In this document: one piece after another, positions 44,012 through 52,915 of the stretch
Position numbering within the stretch: position 1 is the stretch's first letter
How the letters are laid out: each line of letters begins with the position of its first letter
Source of the DNA: Pseudomonadota bacterium
GTDB lineage: Bacteria; Pseudomonadota; Alphaproteobacteria; Rhodobacterales; Rhodobacteraceae
DNA: 64,000 nucleotides
Direction: 5' to 3'
Assembly: GCA_018240425.1 (NCBI GenBank)
Contig: JAFEFU010000018.1
Span: forward strand, 81,061-145,060
The notes under the pieces: model-generated
What the model was told of the DNA's origin: nothing
The model's input: the letters and a program-made list of their open reading frames with translations, nothing else
The model's database searches: none
Position numbers and translations under genes: made by a program

Positions 44012-46450
44012 TCAGGCCTTCGGCCTCAGGCCCGCAGGGTCGTGGAAGGGCTGCATTCCGATCCGGGCCGGGAACGTCTCGTTCGCCACCACCAGCTCAT
44101 AGCGGCCCGCGAGCAGGAACCCGTCGCTGACGCCTTCGGTGTTGCGCACATAACCGTAGCCCACGCTTTTGCCGATCGTGTAGCCGTAGCCGCCCGAGGT
44201 CAGGTAGCCGACGGGCTGGCCGTCGCGCAGGATGGTCTCGCGCCCGACCAGCACCGCGGCGGGATCGTCGAGCGTGAAGCCGGCAAGCCGCTTGGTCAGC
44301 GGCCGGTCCAGCGCGGACTCGAGCGCGGCGCGGCCGATGAAATCGCGCCCCGAGGCGATCTTGACCGCCCAGCCGAGGCCGGCCTCGAAAGGCGTGTCGT
44401 TGGGGGTGATGTCGGCCGACCAGGCGCGGTAGCCCTTTTCCAGCCGCAGCGATTCGATCGCGCGGTAGCCGAGCGGCCTGATCCCCTCGCCCGCCCCCGC
44501 CGCCATCAGCGCGTCATAGACCGCCCCGGTCGCCGCCAGCGGCACATGCAGCTCCCAGCCGAGTTCGCCCACATAGGTCACGCGCAGCGCCCGGACCGGG
44601 GTTCCGGCCAGCGCCAGTTCGCGCACCGTGCCGAAGGGAAAGCCGGCGTTGGTCAGGTCGGCGCCGGTCAGCCGCGCCAGGACGTCGCGCGCCCTCGGCC
44701 CCATCAGGGAGAGCGTGCCCCAGTCCTCGGTGATGTCGCGGATGGCCACGTCGCCCTGGGGCAGATGGTCGGCGATCCAGCCGAGGTCATGGGTGCGGAA
44801 ACCGGTGCCGGTGACGATGTAGAAGCGGTCCTCGGCCAGCCGCGCCACGGTCAGGTCGCATTCGATGCCGCCGCGGGTGTTCAGAAGCTGGGTATAGGTC
44901 AGGCTGCCGGGGGATTTCAGCAGATTGCCCGCGCAGACGAAATCCAGAGCCGCCGCCGCATCCTTGCCGGTGACTTCATACTTGGCGAACGAGGACTGGT
45001 CGAAGATGCCCACCGCCTCGCGGCACTGGCGGTGTTCCTCGCCCACCGCGCCGAACCAGTTCTGGCGGCCCATCGAATAGATGTCGCGTGCCTCGGTGCC
45101 CCTGGGGGCGAACCAGTTCGGCCGCTCCCAGCCGAGTTTCGAGCCGAAGACCGCGCCTTGCGCCTTGAGCCGCGCGTAGAGCGGGCTGGTGATGCGCGGG
45201 CGGCCGCTGTCATATTCCTCGTGCGGGAAGGCGATGGTGTAGTGCTTGCCGTAGGCCTCGCAGGTGCGGGCGCTGACCCAGTCGCGGTCGCGGTGCATCC
45301 CCGAAAAGCGCCGGATGTCGACCGCCCAGAGGTCCAGCGGCGCCTCGCCCTTCATCGCCCAGTCGGCCAGCACCCAGCCCGCGCCGCCGCCCGAGGCGAT
45401 GCCGAAGGCGTTGAAGCCTGCGCCGACGAACATGTTGGCGCATTCCGGCGCGCTGCCCAGAATGAAGTTGCCGTCGGGCGTAAAGCTTTCCGGCCCGTTG
45501 ATCATCTGCTTGACGCCGACCTTTTCAAGGGCCGGGACGCGGGCGATGGCCTGCACCAGGTGCTGCTCGAAATGGTCGTAGTCATCCTCGAACAGATGGA
45601 ACTGCCAGTCGTCGGGCACGTCGCCGGTGGGGAGCGGCTGGGGGTTCGGCTCGTAGCCGCCCATCACGAGGCCGCCGACCTCTTCCTTGAAATAGGTGCG
45701 CCGGTCGGGGTCGCGCAGCGTCGGCGCGTCGGCGGCCAGCCCCTCGACCCTTTCGGTGACGATGTACTGGTGGCGGACGGGTTGCAGGGGCACGTTGATC
45801 CCCGCCATCGCGCCCACCTGCCGCGCCCACTGGCCGGCGCAGTTGACCACGGTGTCGCAGGCGATCTCGCCCTGGGTGGTCCCGACTGCGGTGATGCGCG
45901 GGCCGTCCATCACGAAGCCGGTGACGCGGACGCCCTCGTGGATCTTCGCCCCGTGCATCCGCGCGCCCTTTGCCAGGCTTTGCGTGATGTCCGAGGGGCT
46001 GGCCTGCCCGTCGGTCGGCAGCCAGCTGGCGCCCACCAGGTCGGACACATCCATCAGGGGCCACATGCGCCTGACCTCGGCGGGCGAGATCAGGTGCATC
46101 TCCATCCCGAAGCTTTTCGCGGTGGTGGCAAGGCGCTTGTATTCGGTCCAGCGGTCCTCGTTGGTCGCAAGCCTGAGGCAGCCGGTCATCTTCCAGCCGG
46201 TCTGAAGCCCGGTCTCGGCGGCGAGGCCCTTGTAAAGCTCGACCGAATACTTGAGGACGCGGGTGATCGAGGCCGACGAGCGCAACTGGCCCACCAGCCC
46301 CGCCGCGTGCCAGGTCGAGCCCGAGGTCAGCCGCCCCTGCTCGAGCAGAACCACGTCCGCCTTGTGGTCGCGCGCCAGGTGATAGGCGGTCGAGCAGCCG
46401 ATGATACCGCCGCCGATGACGACGACCTGGGCATGGGTGGGAAGGGTCAT
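44012..46450 (-). CDS. FAD-dependent oxidoreductase / GcvT fusion (dimethylglycine dehydrogenase-like)
   Basis: An 812-residue protein of two parts. Residues about 8-380 are a DAO-type FAD domain (VVVIGGGIIGCSTAYHLA), with SGSTWHAAGL carrying the histidine that binds FAD covalently in the dimethylglycine/sarcosine dehydrogenase group. Residues about 430-810 are a GcvT-type tetrahydrofolate domain (YVGELGWELHVP; NDTPFEAGLGWAVK). Such enzymes demethylate N-methylated amines and load the formaldehyde onto THF. The natural substrate is not clear. It is coupled by an ATGA overlap to the choline-kinase-like gene upstream. Confidence 0.85.
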   Translation of the reverse strand: MTLPTHAQVVVIGGGIIGCSTAYHLARDHKADVVLLEQGRLTSGSTWHAAGLVGQLRSSASITRVLKYSVELYKGLAAETGLQTGWKMTGCLRLATNEDRWTEYKRLATTAKSFGMEMHLISPAEVRRMWPLMDVSDLVGASWLPTDGQASPSDITQSLAKGARMHGAKIHEGVRVTGFVMDGPRITAVGTTQGEIACDTVVNCAGQWARQVGAMAGINVPLQPVRHQYIVTERVEGLAADAPTLRDPDRRTYFKEEVGGLVMGGYEPNPQPLPTGDVPDDWQFHLFEDDYDHFEQHLVQAIARVPALEKVGVKQMINGPESFTPDGNFILGSAPECANMFVGAGFNAFGIASGGGAGWVLADWAMKGEAPLDLWAVDIRRFSGMHRDRDWVSARTCEAYGKHYTIAFPHEEYDSGRPRITSPLYARLKAQGAVFGSKLGWERPNWFAPRGTEARDIYSMGRQNWFGAVGEEHRQCREAVGIFDQSSFAKYEVTGKDAAAALDFVCAGNLLKSPGSLTYTQLLNTRGGIECDLTVARLAEDRFYIVTGTGFRTHDLGWIADHLPQGDVAIRDITEDWGTLSLMGPRARDVLARLTGADLTNAGFPFGTVRELALAGTPVRALRVTYVGELGWELHVPLAATGAVYDALMAAGAGEGIRPLGYRAIESLRLEKGYRAWSADITPNDTPFEAGLGWAVKIASGRDFIGRAALESALDRPLTKRLAGFTLDDPAAVLVGRETILRDGQPVGYLTSGGYGYTIGKSVGYGYVRNTEGVSDGFLLAGRYELVVANETFPARIGMQPFHDPAGLRPKA

Positions 46451-47331
46451 CCGCTTATCTTTCCGTAGGTTGTCTGGTAAACCTCAAGCGCCGCCGACAG
46501 CCTGCCGAGGTAGTCGCGGGCGTGCGCGTCATAATCGGCGCCCGGCGCGGTCAGGAAGATTTCCGACACCATTGCCCACATCGCCTCGCGCATCAGCGCC
46601 GCGCATTTCATCGCGGCGAAGCTTTGCCGCGTGGCGGCGTCGGGGGCATGGCCGAAGTAGGCCTCCAGCAGCCGCGCCTCCTCGTCGGGCGTCATCGCGG
46701 CATTGCCCGCAGCGCCGGCAAGGTCGAACATCCCGGTGCCGAAGGCCGCATACTCATAGTCGATCAGCCACAGCCGCGCCCCGTCGTCGAGGAAGTTGCC
46801 GGGCAGAAGGTCGTGGTGGCCGAAGACGATGGGCATCGGCACCTGCGCCAGTTCCAGCGCCGTGTTGGCAGCGAGAAGGCGCGGCAGATCACCGGCAAAG
46901 CGGCTGGAGCGGTCGGACAGCGTGCGGGCATAGTCGCGCACCACATGGAAGACCCAGAAGATCGCGCCGGGGCCCGAGACATGGGCGGGCATCCGGCTGT
47001 GGAAGTCACGCATCAGCGCGCCGATCCGGCCGGGGCTGGCGCGCATGTCGGCCTCGGCCCAGGTGCGGGCCGCAAGGAACCGCGTGACCATGACGCCCGG
47101 GGCGGAATAGCCGACCTCGGGGCCGAAGCCCGCGGCATGGGCGGCACGCGCCGCCATCGCCTCGCGGTCGCGGAACACATGGTGGAAGGGGAAGTCGGTG
47201 CCGAAGCGGACGACATGGGCGCCGGTGGCATCGGTCACCTTCCAGCTTTCGTTGGACAGGCCGCCCCTGAGGACTTCGGCGGTGATGTCCCCCGCCCAGC
47301 AGGGCAGCGCGCCTATGCGTTCGATGCTCAT
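46447..47331 (-). CDS. Choline/ethanolamine kinase-like aminoglycoside-phosphotransferase-fold protein
   Basis: A 294-residue APH-fold kinase. The catalytic loop is FGHHDLLPGNFLDD and the metal aspartate lies in LWLIDYEYAAFGTGMFDLA, which is closer to choline/ethanolamine kinases than to antibiotic phosphotransferases; GGLSNESWKV near residue 23 is the ATP-binding strand pair. It is translationally coupled to the FAD/GcvT protein and diverges from the DeoR regulator. A shared substrate with a methylated amine head group is inference. Confidence 0.72.
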   Translation of the reverse strand: MSIERIGALPCWAGDITAEVLRGGLSNESWKVTDATGAHVVRFGTDFPFHHVFRDREAMAARAAHAAGFGPEVGYSAPGVMVTRFLAARTWAEADMRASPGRIGALMRDFHSRMPAHVSGPGAIFWVFHVVRDYARTLSDRSSRFAGDLPRLLAANTALELAQVPMPIVFGHHDLLPGNFLDDGARLWLIDYEYAAFGTGMFDLAGAAGNAAMTPDEEARLLEAYFGHAPDAATRQSFAAMKCAALMREAMWAMVSEIFLTAPGADYDAHARDYLGRLSAALEVYQTTYGKISG

Positions 47332-47406
47332 CCCCCGACCCCCGATCCGGGGCCAGAATTGGTGCGGCGGCCGAGTCTGTCAATGCGGATTTGTGGATAT
47401 TCGTGA

Positions 47407-47444
47407 ATTTCGCGACCGTTTCATGTGTTTTTCTTGTGCGAAAT
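47407..47444. promoter_or_regulatory. Operator-like inverted repeat in the kinase/deoR-type divergent region
   Basis: ATTTCGC (47407-47413) and GCGAAAT (47438-47444) are a perfect 7-bp inverted repeat 24 bp apart in an AT-rich 152-bp divergent region; TTTCAT repeats the half-site at 47420. DeoR/GlpR-type repressors often bind repeated TTTCG-like half-sites, so the neighbouring regulator is the natural candidate. Confidence 0.4.
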
Positions 47445-47483
47445 GCAAAATACCCATAGGGTTTCCGCAAGGGAGGAGCATGG

Positions 47484-48236
47484 ATGCTGTCCAGCCGCCA
47501 GGATCGGATCATCACCTTTCTGCAGGATCGCGGCCGGATGGGCGCGGGCGAACTGGCAACCCTTCTCGGCGTCTCGGCCGAGACGGTGCGCCGGGATGTC
47601 AGGGGGCTCGAGGATGCGGGCCATCTGGTGCGCGCCCACGGCGCCGTAGGGCTGGCGGGCCAGCTGGGCGAGGCGCCGTTCGAACGGCGGATGCGCGAGA
47701 ATGCCGAGGCCAAGCGCCGGATCGCCCGCGCCGTCGCCGCCACCATTCGCGACGGCGAAGCGGTGATGCTGGACACCGGCACCACGACGAGCTTCCTTGC
47801 CCGTGAACTGGTGCGCCATCGCGGGCTGACCGTCATCACCAATTCCTCCGACATCGCGCGGACGCTGGCCACCCAGAACGGCAACCGGGTCTACATGGCG
47901 GGGGGCGAGCTGCGTCCCGACAGCGGCGCGGCCTTCGGCAAGTCGGCGCTGGATTTCGTGGCGCAGTTCTCGGTGCGCCACGCCGTCATCTCGGCCGGCG
48001 CGGTCGATGGCGGCGGGATCATGGATGTCGATCTGGACGAGGCCGAATTCGCCCGCATGGTGCTGGCGCGCGGCGAGCGGCGGATCGTGGTGACGGATCA
48101 CACCAAGTTCGGGCGGCGCGGGCTGATCCGGGTCTGCGGCTTCGACGGGATCGGCGAACTTGTCACCGACCTGCCGCCCCCGCCCGAGGTGGCCGAGGCG
48201 CTGGCGGCGGCGGGCGGGCGCCTGATCGTCGCCTGA
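47484..48236 (+). CDS. DeoR/GlpR-family transcriptional regulator
   Basis: A 250-residue regulator. The helix-turn-helix is near the N-terminus (SRQDRIITFLQDRGRMGAGE, then LLGVSAETVRRDVRGLEDAG), and the remainder is the ISOCOT sugar-phosphate-binding domain (DTGTTTSFLARELVRH; VVTDHTKFG). Family members sense phosphorylated sugars or glycerol 3-phosphate. GGGAGGAGC precedes the ATG. It diverges from the kinase-oxidoreductase pair and likely controls it. Confidence 0.85.
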   Translation: MLSSRQDRIITFLQDRGRMGAGELATLLGVSAETVRRDVRGLEDAGHLVRAHGAVGLAGQLGEAPFERRMRENAEAKRRIARAVAATIRDGEAVMLDTGTTTSFLARELVRHRGLTVITNSSDIARTLATQNGNRVYMAGGELRPDSGAAFGKSALDFVAQFSVRHAVISAGAVDGGGIMDVDLDEAEFARMVLARGERRIVVTDHTKFGRRGLIRVCGFDGIGELVTDLPPPPEVAEALAAAGGRLIVA

Positions 48237-48248
48237 GGGGCGCGCCCG

Positions 48249-48692
48249 TCACCCGCCGGCAGGCGCGCGGCCGCGAGGGGCCGGCGCGGCGGGCAGGCCC
48301 CATTCGTTGAGGTCGTTGACCAGAATCATCGCCACCCGGCGGAAGGTGGCGCGCATCCGCTCGACATGCGGCCCGACAAGGCCGCAGTCGTCGATGGCCT
48401 GATCCATCAGCGCCAGCCAGTCCTCGGCATCGACGGCCGTGATCGGGACATGGGCGTGCATCAGCTTCACGTCATGGTGGCCGTGGTTCTCGAAGTAATA
48501 GCGCCGCCCGCCGAGGAAGCCCGAGAGGAAGCTGTATTGCTCCTCGCGCACATGGCTGACGCCGTGGCCGCGGAAATGCAGCCGCAGGATGTTGGCGCCG
48601 CGGGGATGGGTCTCGATCAGGTCGTAGAACCGGTTCACGAGTTTCCTGAGCGCGGGTTCGCCGCCCAACTGTTCAAGGATGCTCTGAACCAT
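48249..48692 (-). CDS. Truncated haemoglobin, group II-like
   Basis: A 147-residue haem protein of the 2-on-2 globin family. LVNRFYDLIETHP near residue 18 is the usual helix B region, FLSGFLGGRRYYFENHGHHDVKLMHAHVPI (read in two pieces) holds the proximal histidine, and the DLNEWG end resembles group II proteins. Roles include oxygen or nitric-oxide handling and delivery to an oxidase. It follows the DUF1989-GcvT gene after nine bp on the same strand and ends 12 bp from the convergent DeoR-type gene. Confidence 0.8.
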   Translation of the reverse strand: MVQSILEQLGGEPALRKLVNRFYDLIETHPRGANILRLHFRGHGVSHVREEQYSFLSGFLGGRRYYFENHGHHDVKLMHAHVPITAVDAEDWLALMDQAIDDCGLVGPHVERMRATFRRVAMILVNDLNEWGLPAAPAPRGRAPAGG

Positions 48693-48701
48693 CGTCTCAC
48701 C

Positions 48702-51071
48702 TCATGATTGCGGCCGGGTCTTCTTCGGGTCGTAGTGCGACAGGGATACTATCTTTGCCGGCAGACGTTTTTGATGTCCGTCAAGTTTTCCCACCTCGAC
48801 ATCGGTGCCGACCTCGGCATGGGCGACATCGATGCGGGCAAGCGCGATGTTCTGGCCAAGGATGGGCGAGCGCATCGACGATGTGACTTCGCCCACCTGG
48901 GCGCGCCCGACATGGACGCAATCGCCGTGCCCGACCTGGACGTTGCCGTCGATCACCAGCCCGACCATCTTGCGGCTGGGGTGCTCCTTGCGGCGGACCA
49001 GCGCCTCGCGGCCGACGAAATCGTCGGTCTTGGACTTCAGGGGCACGGTGAAGCCGATCCCCGCCTCGAACGGGTCGGTCTGGTCGCTGAAATCGTAGCC
49101 GGCGAAGATCAGCCCCGCCTCGATCCGCAGCATGTCCAGCGCCTGAAGACCCATCGGCGTCAGCCCGTGGTCCTTGCCCGCCGCCCAGATGGCGTCGAAC
49201 ACCTCGCCGCCGTGCTTCGGATGGCACCAGACCTCATAGCCAAGCTCGCCCGTATAGCCGGTGCGCGACACCACCACCGGGATCCCGTCGGCAGCGCCAA
49301 TGCGGCCGACGGTAAAGCGGAACCAGCCCAGCTCCTCGACCGTCGGCTGATGGGCCGGGGTCCAGATCACCTTTTTCAAGAGATCGCGGCTTTCCGGCCC
49401 CTGGACGGCCAGATTGTGCAACTGGTCGGTCGAGGACCGCACCAGCACCTTCAGCCCCAGCGCCTCGGCCTGCTCGCGCAGCCAGATGCCGGAATAATCA
49501 TCGCCGCCGACCCAGCGGAAATTGTCCTGGCCCAGCCGGAACACCGTGCCGTCGTCGATCATGCCGCCATGCGGATAGCACATCGCCGAATAGACGATCT
49601 GGCCCACCGCCAGCTTCTTCACGTCGCGCGTCAGGCAGTACTGCATCAGCGCCTCGGCATCGGGGCCGGTGATCTCCCACTTCCTCAGCGCCGACAGGTC
49701 CATGACCACCGATTTCTGCCGGCAGGCCCAGTATTCCTCGATCGGCCCGGCGGCGGCAAAGCCGTTGGCCAGCCAATAGCCCCGGTATTCGACGAAATTG
49801 CGGGTCAGCTTCGACAGCCGGTCGTGGAATCCCGTTTCCTTGGTCATCTTCGGCTCCGAATCTTTGGTGGGGCGGATGGCGATGGCGCGCTTGAAGGGCT
49901 CGGCGCCGGAATAGGTGCGCACATGGATGTCGGTCGGGTTCCAGCCGTTGGCGGCGGTGGTGTCGTCCGGGCAGGCCGACGAGACGCAGACCAGATCGGT
50001 CAGGGCACGCACCATCACATAGTCGCCCGGCCGCGACCAGGGTTCGTCGGCATACATGACCCCGTGCGCGTCCACCCCGGTGTTGAAGAAGAAGTTCGCC
50101 GCCATCCAGCCGCCGCGCGGCTTGACGCCATGCTTGCCGAGCGCGTGGTTGAAGTTCTCGGTGCAGTTCACATGGCCGGGATAGCCGATGTCGTCGTAGT
50201 ACTTGGCGGTGCAGGCCAGGCCGAACGTGTCGTGGCGACCGCAGGTGTCCTGCACCACCTCGATCAGCGGCACGAAATCCTGATCGAAGTATTTCGAATG
50301 CAGCCCCGGCATCGGATAGACATGGCCCATCGCGCTGCGCGTCGCGGTCACGTCCAGCGCGTGCTCGATCCCCTTGTCGAGCTTGCGCGCCGAAAAGCAC
50401 TGGAAGTCGGTGCATTGGCGGCCGTCCACGTCGATGATCTGCAGATAATCGCCGGCCTTGACGAAATAGGCCTCGGCCGTGGCCGACTTCACCCTGAGGT
50501 CGAGGATCGGGTCGGCCAGCGCATCGGGCAGCTCGAACCGCGCCTCGGACCGGGGGCGGGCGAGCGTCAGATGAACGGTCAGCGGCGTCGCCGTATCCTG
50601 CGCGTCGGGCGCCATGCCGCCGCCCGGCGCGCCGATGACCAGGGTGGCATCCTGCGTCAGGGTCAGGGTCTCGTCGGTGCGGGCTGGAGTGTCGGCGCCG
50701 AACAGGTGCAGCGCCCGCGCGCGGCCAAGGTCGATCCCGCGCCCCTCCAGCCGGCGCCGCAGCGCCGTCAGCGACGGCTGGCCCGAGGCGAGAAGCGCCT
50801 TCAGCCCGCCCGCGTCCGAATTGGCGGGCGCGCCAAGGATGGCCGTGTCGCTGCGCCCGTCCGCGGCGAAGGCCGCGATCTCGCAGGGCTGGCCGCCCTC
50901 GTCATTGACAATCCTGAGCCGGTCGCCCGCGCGCGCCGCGATCACGATCACGCCCCCGCCCTCGACGACATAACGCTCGTGCCCGCGCGGGGCATGCAGG
51001 CCGAGGGGTTCGAGAATCCGGCTGGGCCGGGGCGGGCCGGGCACGAAGGGCGGGCGCAGGAGCAGCGACAT
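48702..51071 (-). CDS. DUF1989-GcvT fusion protein
   Basis: A 789-residue protein of three parts. Residues about 15-165 look like a partial or divergent copy of the next domain (VVEGGGVIVIAARAGDRLRI). Residues about 185-385 are a DUF1989 (urea-carboxylase-associated) domain with GDYLQIIDVDGRQCTDFQCF, HDTFGLACTAKYY and SSACPDDTTAANGWNPTD. Residues about 405-785 are a GcvT/aminomethyltransferase domain (YTGELGYEVW; TDPFEAGIGFTV). DUF1989 pairs act as carboxyguanidine deiminase in guanidine degradation; GcvT domains bind THF. The combined reaction is unknown. The ATG at 51071 was preferred to an open frame to 51209 that lacks a ribosome site. Confidence 0.75.
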   Translation of the reverse strand: MSLLLRPPFVPGPPRPSRILEPLGLHAPRGHERYVVEGGGVIVIAARAGDRLRIVNDEGGQPCEIAAFAADGRSDTAILGAPANSDAGGLKALLASGQPSLTALRRRLEGRGIDLGRARALHLFGADTPARTDETLTLTQDATLVIGAPGGGMAPDAQDTATPLTVHLTLARPRSEARFELPDALADPILDLRVKSATAEAYFVKAGDYLQIIDVDGRQCTDFQCFSARKLDKGIEHALDVTATRSAMGHVYPMPGLHSKYFDQDFVPLIEVVQDTCGRHDTFGLACTAKYYDDIGYPGHVNCTENFNHALGKHGVKPRGGWMAANFFFNTGVDAHGVMYADEPWSRPGDYVMVRALTDLVCVSSACPDDTTAANGWNPTDIHVRTYSGAEPFKRAIAIRPTKDSEPKMTKETGFHDRLSKLTRNFVEYRGYWLANGFAAAGPIEEYWACRQKSVVMDLSALRKWEITGPDAEALMQYCLTRDVKKLAVGQIVYSAMCYPHGGMIDDGTVFRLGQDNFRWVGGDDYSGIWLREQAEALGLKVLVRSSTDQLHNLAVQGPESRDLLKKVIWTPAHQPTVEELGWFRFTVGRIGAADGIPVVVSRTGYTGELGYEVWCHPKHGGEVFDAIWAAGKDHGLTPMGLQALDMLRIEAGLIFAGYDFSDQTDPFEAGIGFTVPLKSKTDDFVGREALVRRKEHPSRKMVGLVIDGNVQVGHGDCVHVGRAQVGEVTSSMRSPILGQNIALARIDVAHAEVGTDVEVGKLDGHQKRLPAKIVSLSHYDPKKTRPQS

Positions 51072-51098
51072 CGGGGCCTCGCGTGACTTGAATGGTTG

Positions 51099-51111
51099 TA
51101 AACATTGTTTA
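51099..51111. promoter_or_regulatory. TAAACA-T-TGTTTA palindrome upstream of the DUF1989-GcvT gene
   Basis: A perfect 6+1+6 palindrome lies 28 bp before the ATG in an AT-rich island of a GC-rich window. It overlaps the likely promoter region of the leftward gene, and the divergent EamA gene starts 98 bp further right. A dimeric repressor site is likely; the regulator is unknown. Confidence 0.5.
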
Positions 51112-51208
51112 TCAGAAAGAATACTGACCCGCCCGCCCCGGTGCAAGACCTGATATGGACGGAGGGCTAAGAATATCCCAACAAGGGGCGAAGGGAGACT
51201 CTCGGACA

Positions 51209-52048
51209 ATGTCGCTGCTTTTCGGCCTGATTGCCGCCCTGGCCTGGGGCTTTCACGACATGTGCGTGCGGATCGCTGCGCCGCGGGCGGGGGTGACTCT
51301 GGCCTTCACGACGGTGCTGGTGGCCGGGCTGGCCCTGCTGGCGTCGGTGATGGCGCTGGCCGGACAGGTTCTGCCCCCGCCTTCCGGCGAAGCCCTGGGT
51401 CTGGCCGTGGCAGCGGGCCTTGCCTATGCGGTGGGGGGCTATGCGCTCTATCGCGCCTTCGACCTGGGGCCGGTGCGGCTGGTCGCGCCGGTGACGGGAT
51501 CTTTCCCGATTCTGTCGGTCCTGTGGGCGGCGGTGCAGGGCCGGGCGCCCGGCCCCGGCCAGATCGTCGCGGTTCTCGCGATCGTCGCGGGGGTCGGGCT
51601 GACGGCGGCGCTTGGCGGCGATGGGGGGCGGGCGGGCGGCAAGGCGCGCGCCCTCGGCTGGGCGACGGCGGCGAGCCTCGGCTTTGGCCTGACACTGGCG
51701 CTTGGCCAGGCGGCGAACCTGGCCGGGGGCCCGCCAACGATGCTGGCGGCGCGGATGGCGACGGCGCTGGTGCTTCTGTCGGTGGTGATCCTGGCGCCTG
51801 CCGGCCGCCCGCCCGGCCGCTTTCCCTGGGGGCTCCTGTTCCTGATGGGCGCAGCCGACGCGCTGGCGCTGTCGCTTGTCTTTCTCGCCGGCACCCTGCC
51901 CCACCCCGAGTTCGCGGCGGTCAGTTCATCGACCTTCGGGATGGTGGCGATCCTCCTGGCCTGGAGCTTCCTGAAGGAACCCCTGAACCTGCCGCAGGGC
52001 CTGGCCGCCCTCCTGGTCTTTGCCGGGATCGGCTATCTGGCCGCCTGA
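51209..52048 (+). CDS. EamA/DMT-superfamily transporter
   Basis: A 279-residue membrane protein with ten hydrophobic segments. It is one full EamA-type carrier: AALAWGFHDMCVRIAA at the N-terminus and FGMVAILLAWSFLKEPL near the end are typical. Unrelated in sequence detail to the other EamA gene at the left end. Substrate unknown; it diverges from the DUF1989-GcvT gene and may share its control region. Confidence 0.82.
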   Translation: MSLLFGLIAALAWGFHDMCVRIAAPRAGVTLAFTTVLVAGLALLASVMALAGQVLPPPSGEALGLAVAAGLAYAVGGYALYRAFDLGPVRLVAPVTGSFPILSVLWAAVQGRAPGPGQIVAVLAIVAGVGLTAALGGDGGRAGGKARALGWATAASLGFGLTLALGQAANLAGGPPTMLAARMATALVLLSVVILAPAGRPPGRFPWGLLFLMGAADALALSLVFLAGTLPHPEFAAVSSSTFGMVAILLAWSFLKEPLNLPQGLAALLVFAGIGYLAA

Positions 52049-52061
52049 CGCGGGAAAGCAA

Positions 52062-52085
52062 AACGCCCGCCGTGGGGCGGGCGTT
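52062..52085 (-). terminator. Strong hairpin between EamA and carD genes
   Basis: AACGCCCGCC (52062-52071) and GGCGGGCGTT (52076-52085) form a perfect 10-bp stem with a four-base loop. On the minus strand the stem is followed by TTTTGCTTT, a good T-run for ending carD; on the plus strand the T-run is poor. It lies between the two convergent stops. Confidence 0.75.
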
Positions 52086-52108
52086 CCGGGCCGGGCCAAT
52101 GGGTCCGA

Positions 52109-52618
52109 TCAGGCGGCGCGGGTGACCAGCATGTCATCGACGCGCTTCTGCGCGCCGGCGGCGTCGACGCCCGAGACCGCCGCCACTTCGCGGGTCAGCC
52201 GGTCGAGCGCAGCCTCGTAGAGCTGACGCTCGGAATAGGACTGTTCGCGCTGGTCGTCGGTGCGGAACAGGTCGCGCACCACCTCGGCGATGGCGAGGAT
52301 GTCGCCCGAGTTGATCTTCTGCTCATACTCCTGGGCGCGGCGCGACCACATGGCGCGCTTGACCTTGGCCTTGCCCTTCAGGGTTTCCAGCGCCTTGGTG
52401 ACCACGTCGGGGGTCGACAGCTGGCGCATGCCGATCTCGGTCGCCTTGTGGGTGGGAACGCGCAGCGTCATCTTGTCCTTCTCGAACGAGATGACGAACA
52501 GTTCGAGTTTCAGCCCCGCGATCTCCTGCTCTTCGATCGACATGATCTTGCCGACGCCATGCGCCGGATAGACCACGAAATCGTCGGGCCGGAAATCGGA
52601 TTTCTTCGTCTTGGTCAT
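52109..52618 (-). CDS. carD: CarD-family RNA-polymerase-binding regulator
   Basis: A 169-residue protein. Residues about 8-75 are the Tudor-like RNA-polymerase interaction domain (FVVYPAHGVGKI, then ISFEKDKMTLRVP), and the rest is the helical DNA-contacting domain (SRRAQEYEQKINSGDILAIAEVVRDL read in two pieces). CarD stabilises open complexes at many promoters, including rRNA promoters, in Rhodobacter and mycobacteria. The ATG at 52618 follows AAGGAACG. The 297-bp gap to fdxA carries a long leader hairpin. Confidence 0.92.
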   Translation of the reverse strand: MTKTKKSDFRPDDFVVYPAHGVGKIMSIEEQEIAGLKLELFVISFEKDKMTLRVPTHKATEIGMRQLSTPDVVTKALETLKGKAKVKRAMWSRRAQEYEQKINSGDILAIAEVVRDLFRTDDQREQSYSERQLYEAALDRLTREVAAVSGVDAAGAQKRVDDMLVTRAA

Positions 52619-52650
52619 GCAGTTCGTTCCTTGCACAAAGCCATCGGAGA

Positions 52651-52705
52651 CAGCGAAACCCGCAGACCGGAACGATGTCCCGGTACCCGGCCTGTGGTTT
52701 CGCTG
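52651..52705 (-). promoter_or_regulatory. Long hairpin in the carD leader
   Basis: CAGCGAAACC (52651-52660) is perfectly complementary to GGTTTCGCTG (52696-52705), and the stem continues inward through 52661-52670 against 52687-52695 with one bulge and two imperfect pairs, about 19 bp in all. It ends 33 bases before the carD ATG and is preceded on the minus strand by TTTTT. A candidate -10 element TATACA lies upstream near 52770. Autoregulation or RNA-stability control is possible. The rest of the 297-bp gap shows nothing further. Confidence 0.5.
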
Positions 52706-52915
52706 AAAAAGCCACCCACCGCACAAGGCGATGGTGGCCCCGAGGCGCCCTCATCCATTTGTAAAGGCTGTATAGCAGATTTTTGAACCGTCAGAAAGCG
52801 GTCCCATGCCGATACCGGGAGGAATCCGGCGGATTCCCGATCACATCTGTGCGGCGGGCGTGCCCGTCGCCCGGTTCAGCCCGCCGGGCCGCCGGGCGGT
52901 CGAATCAGCGCCGCC

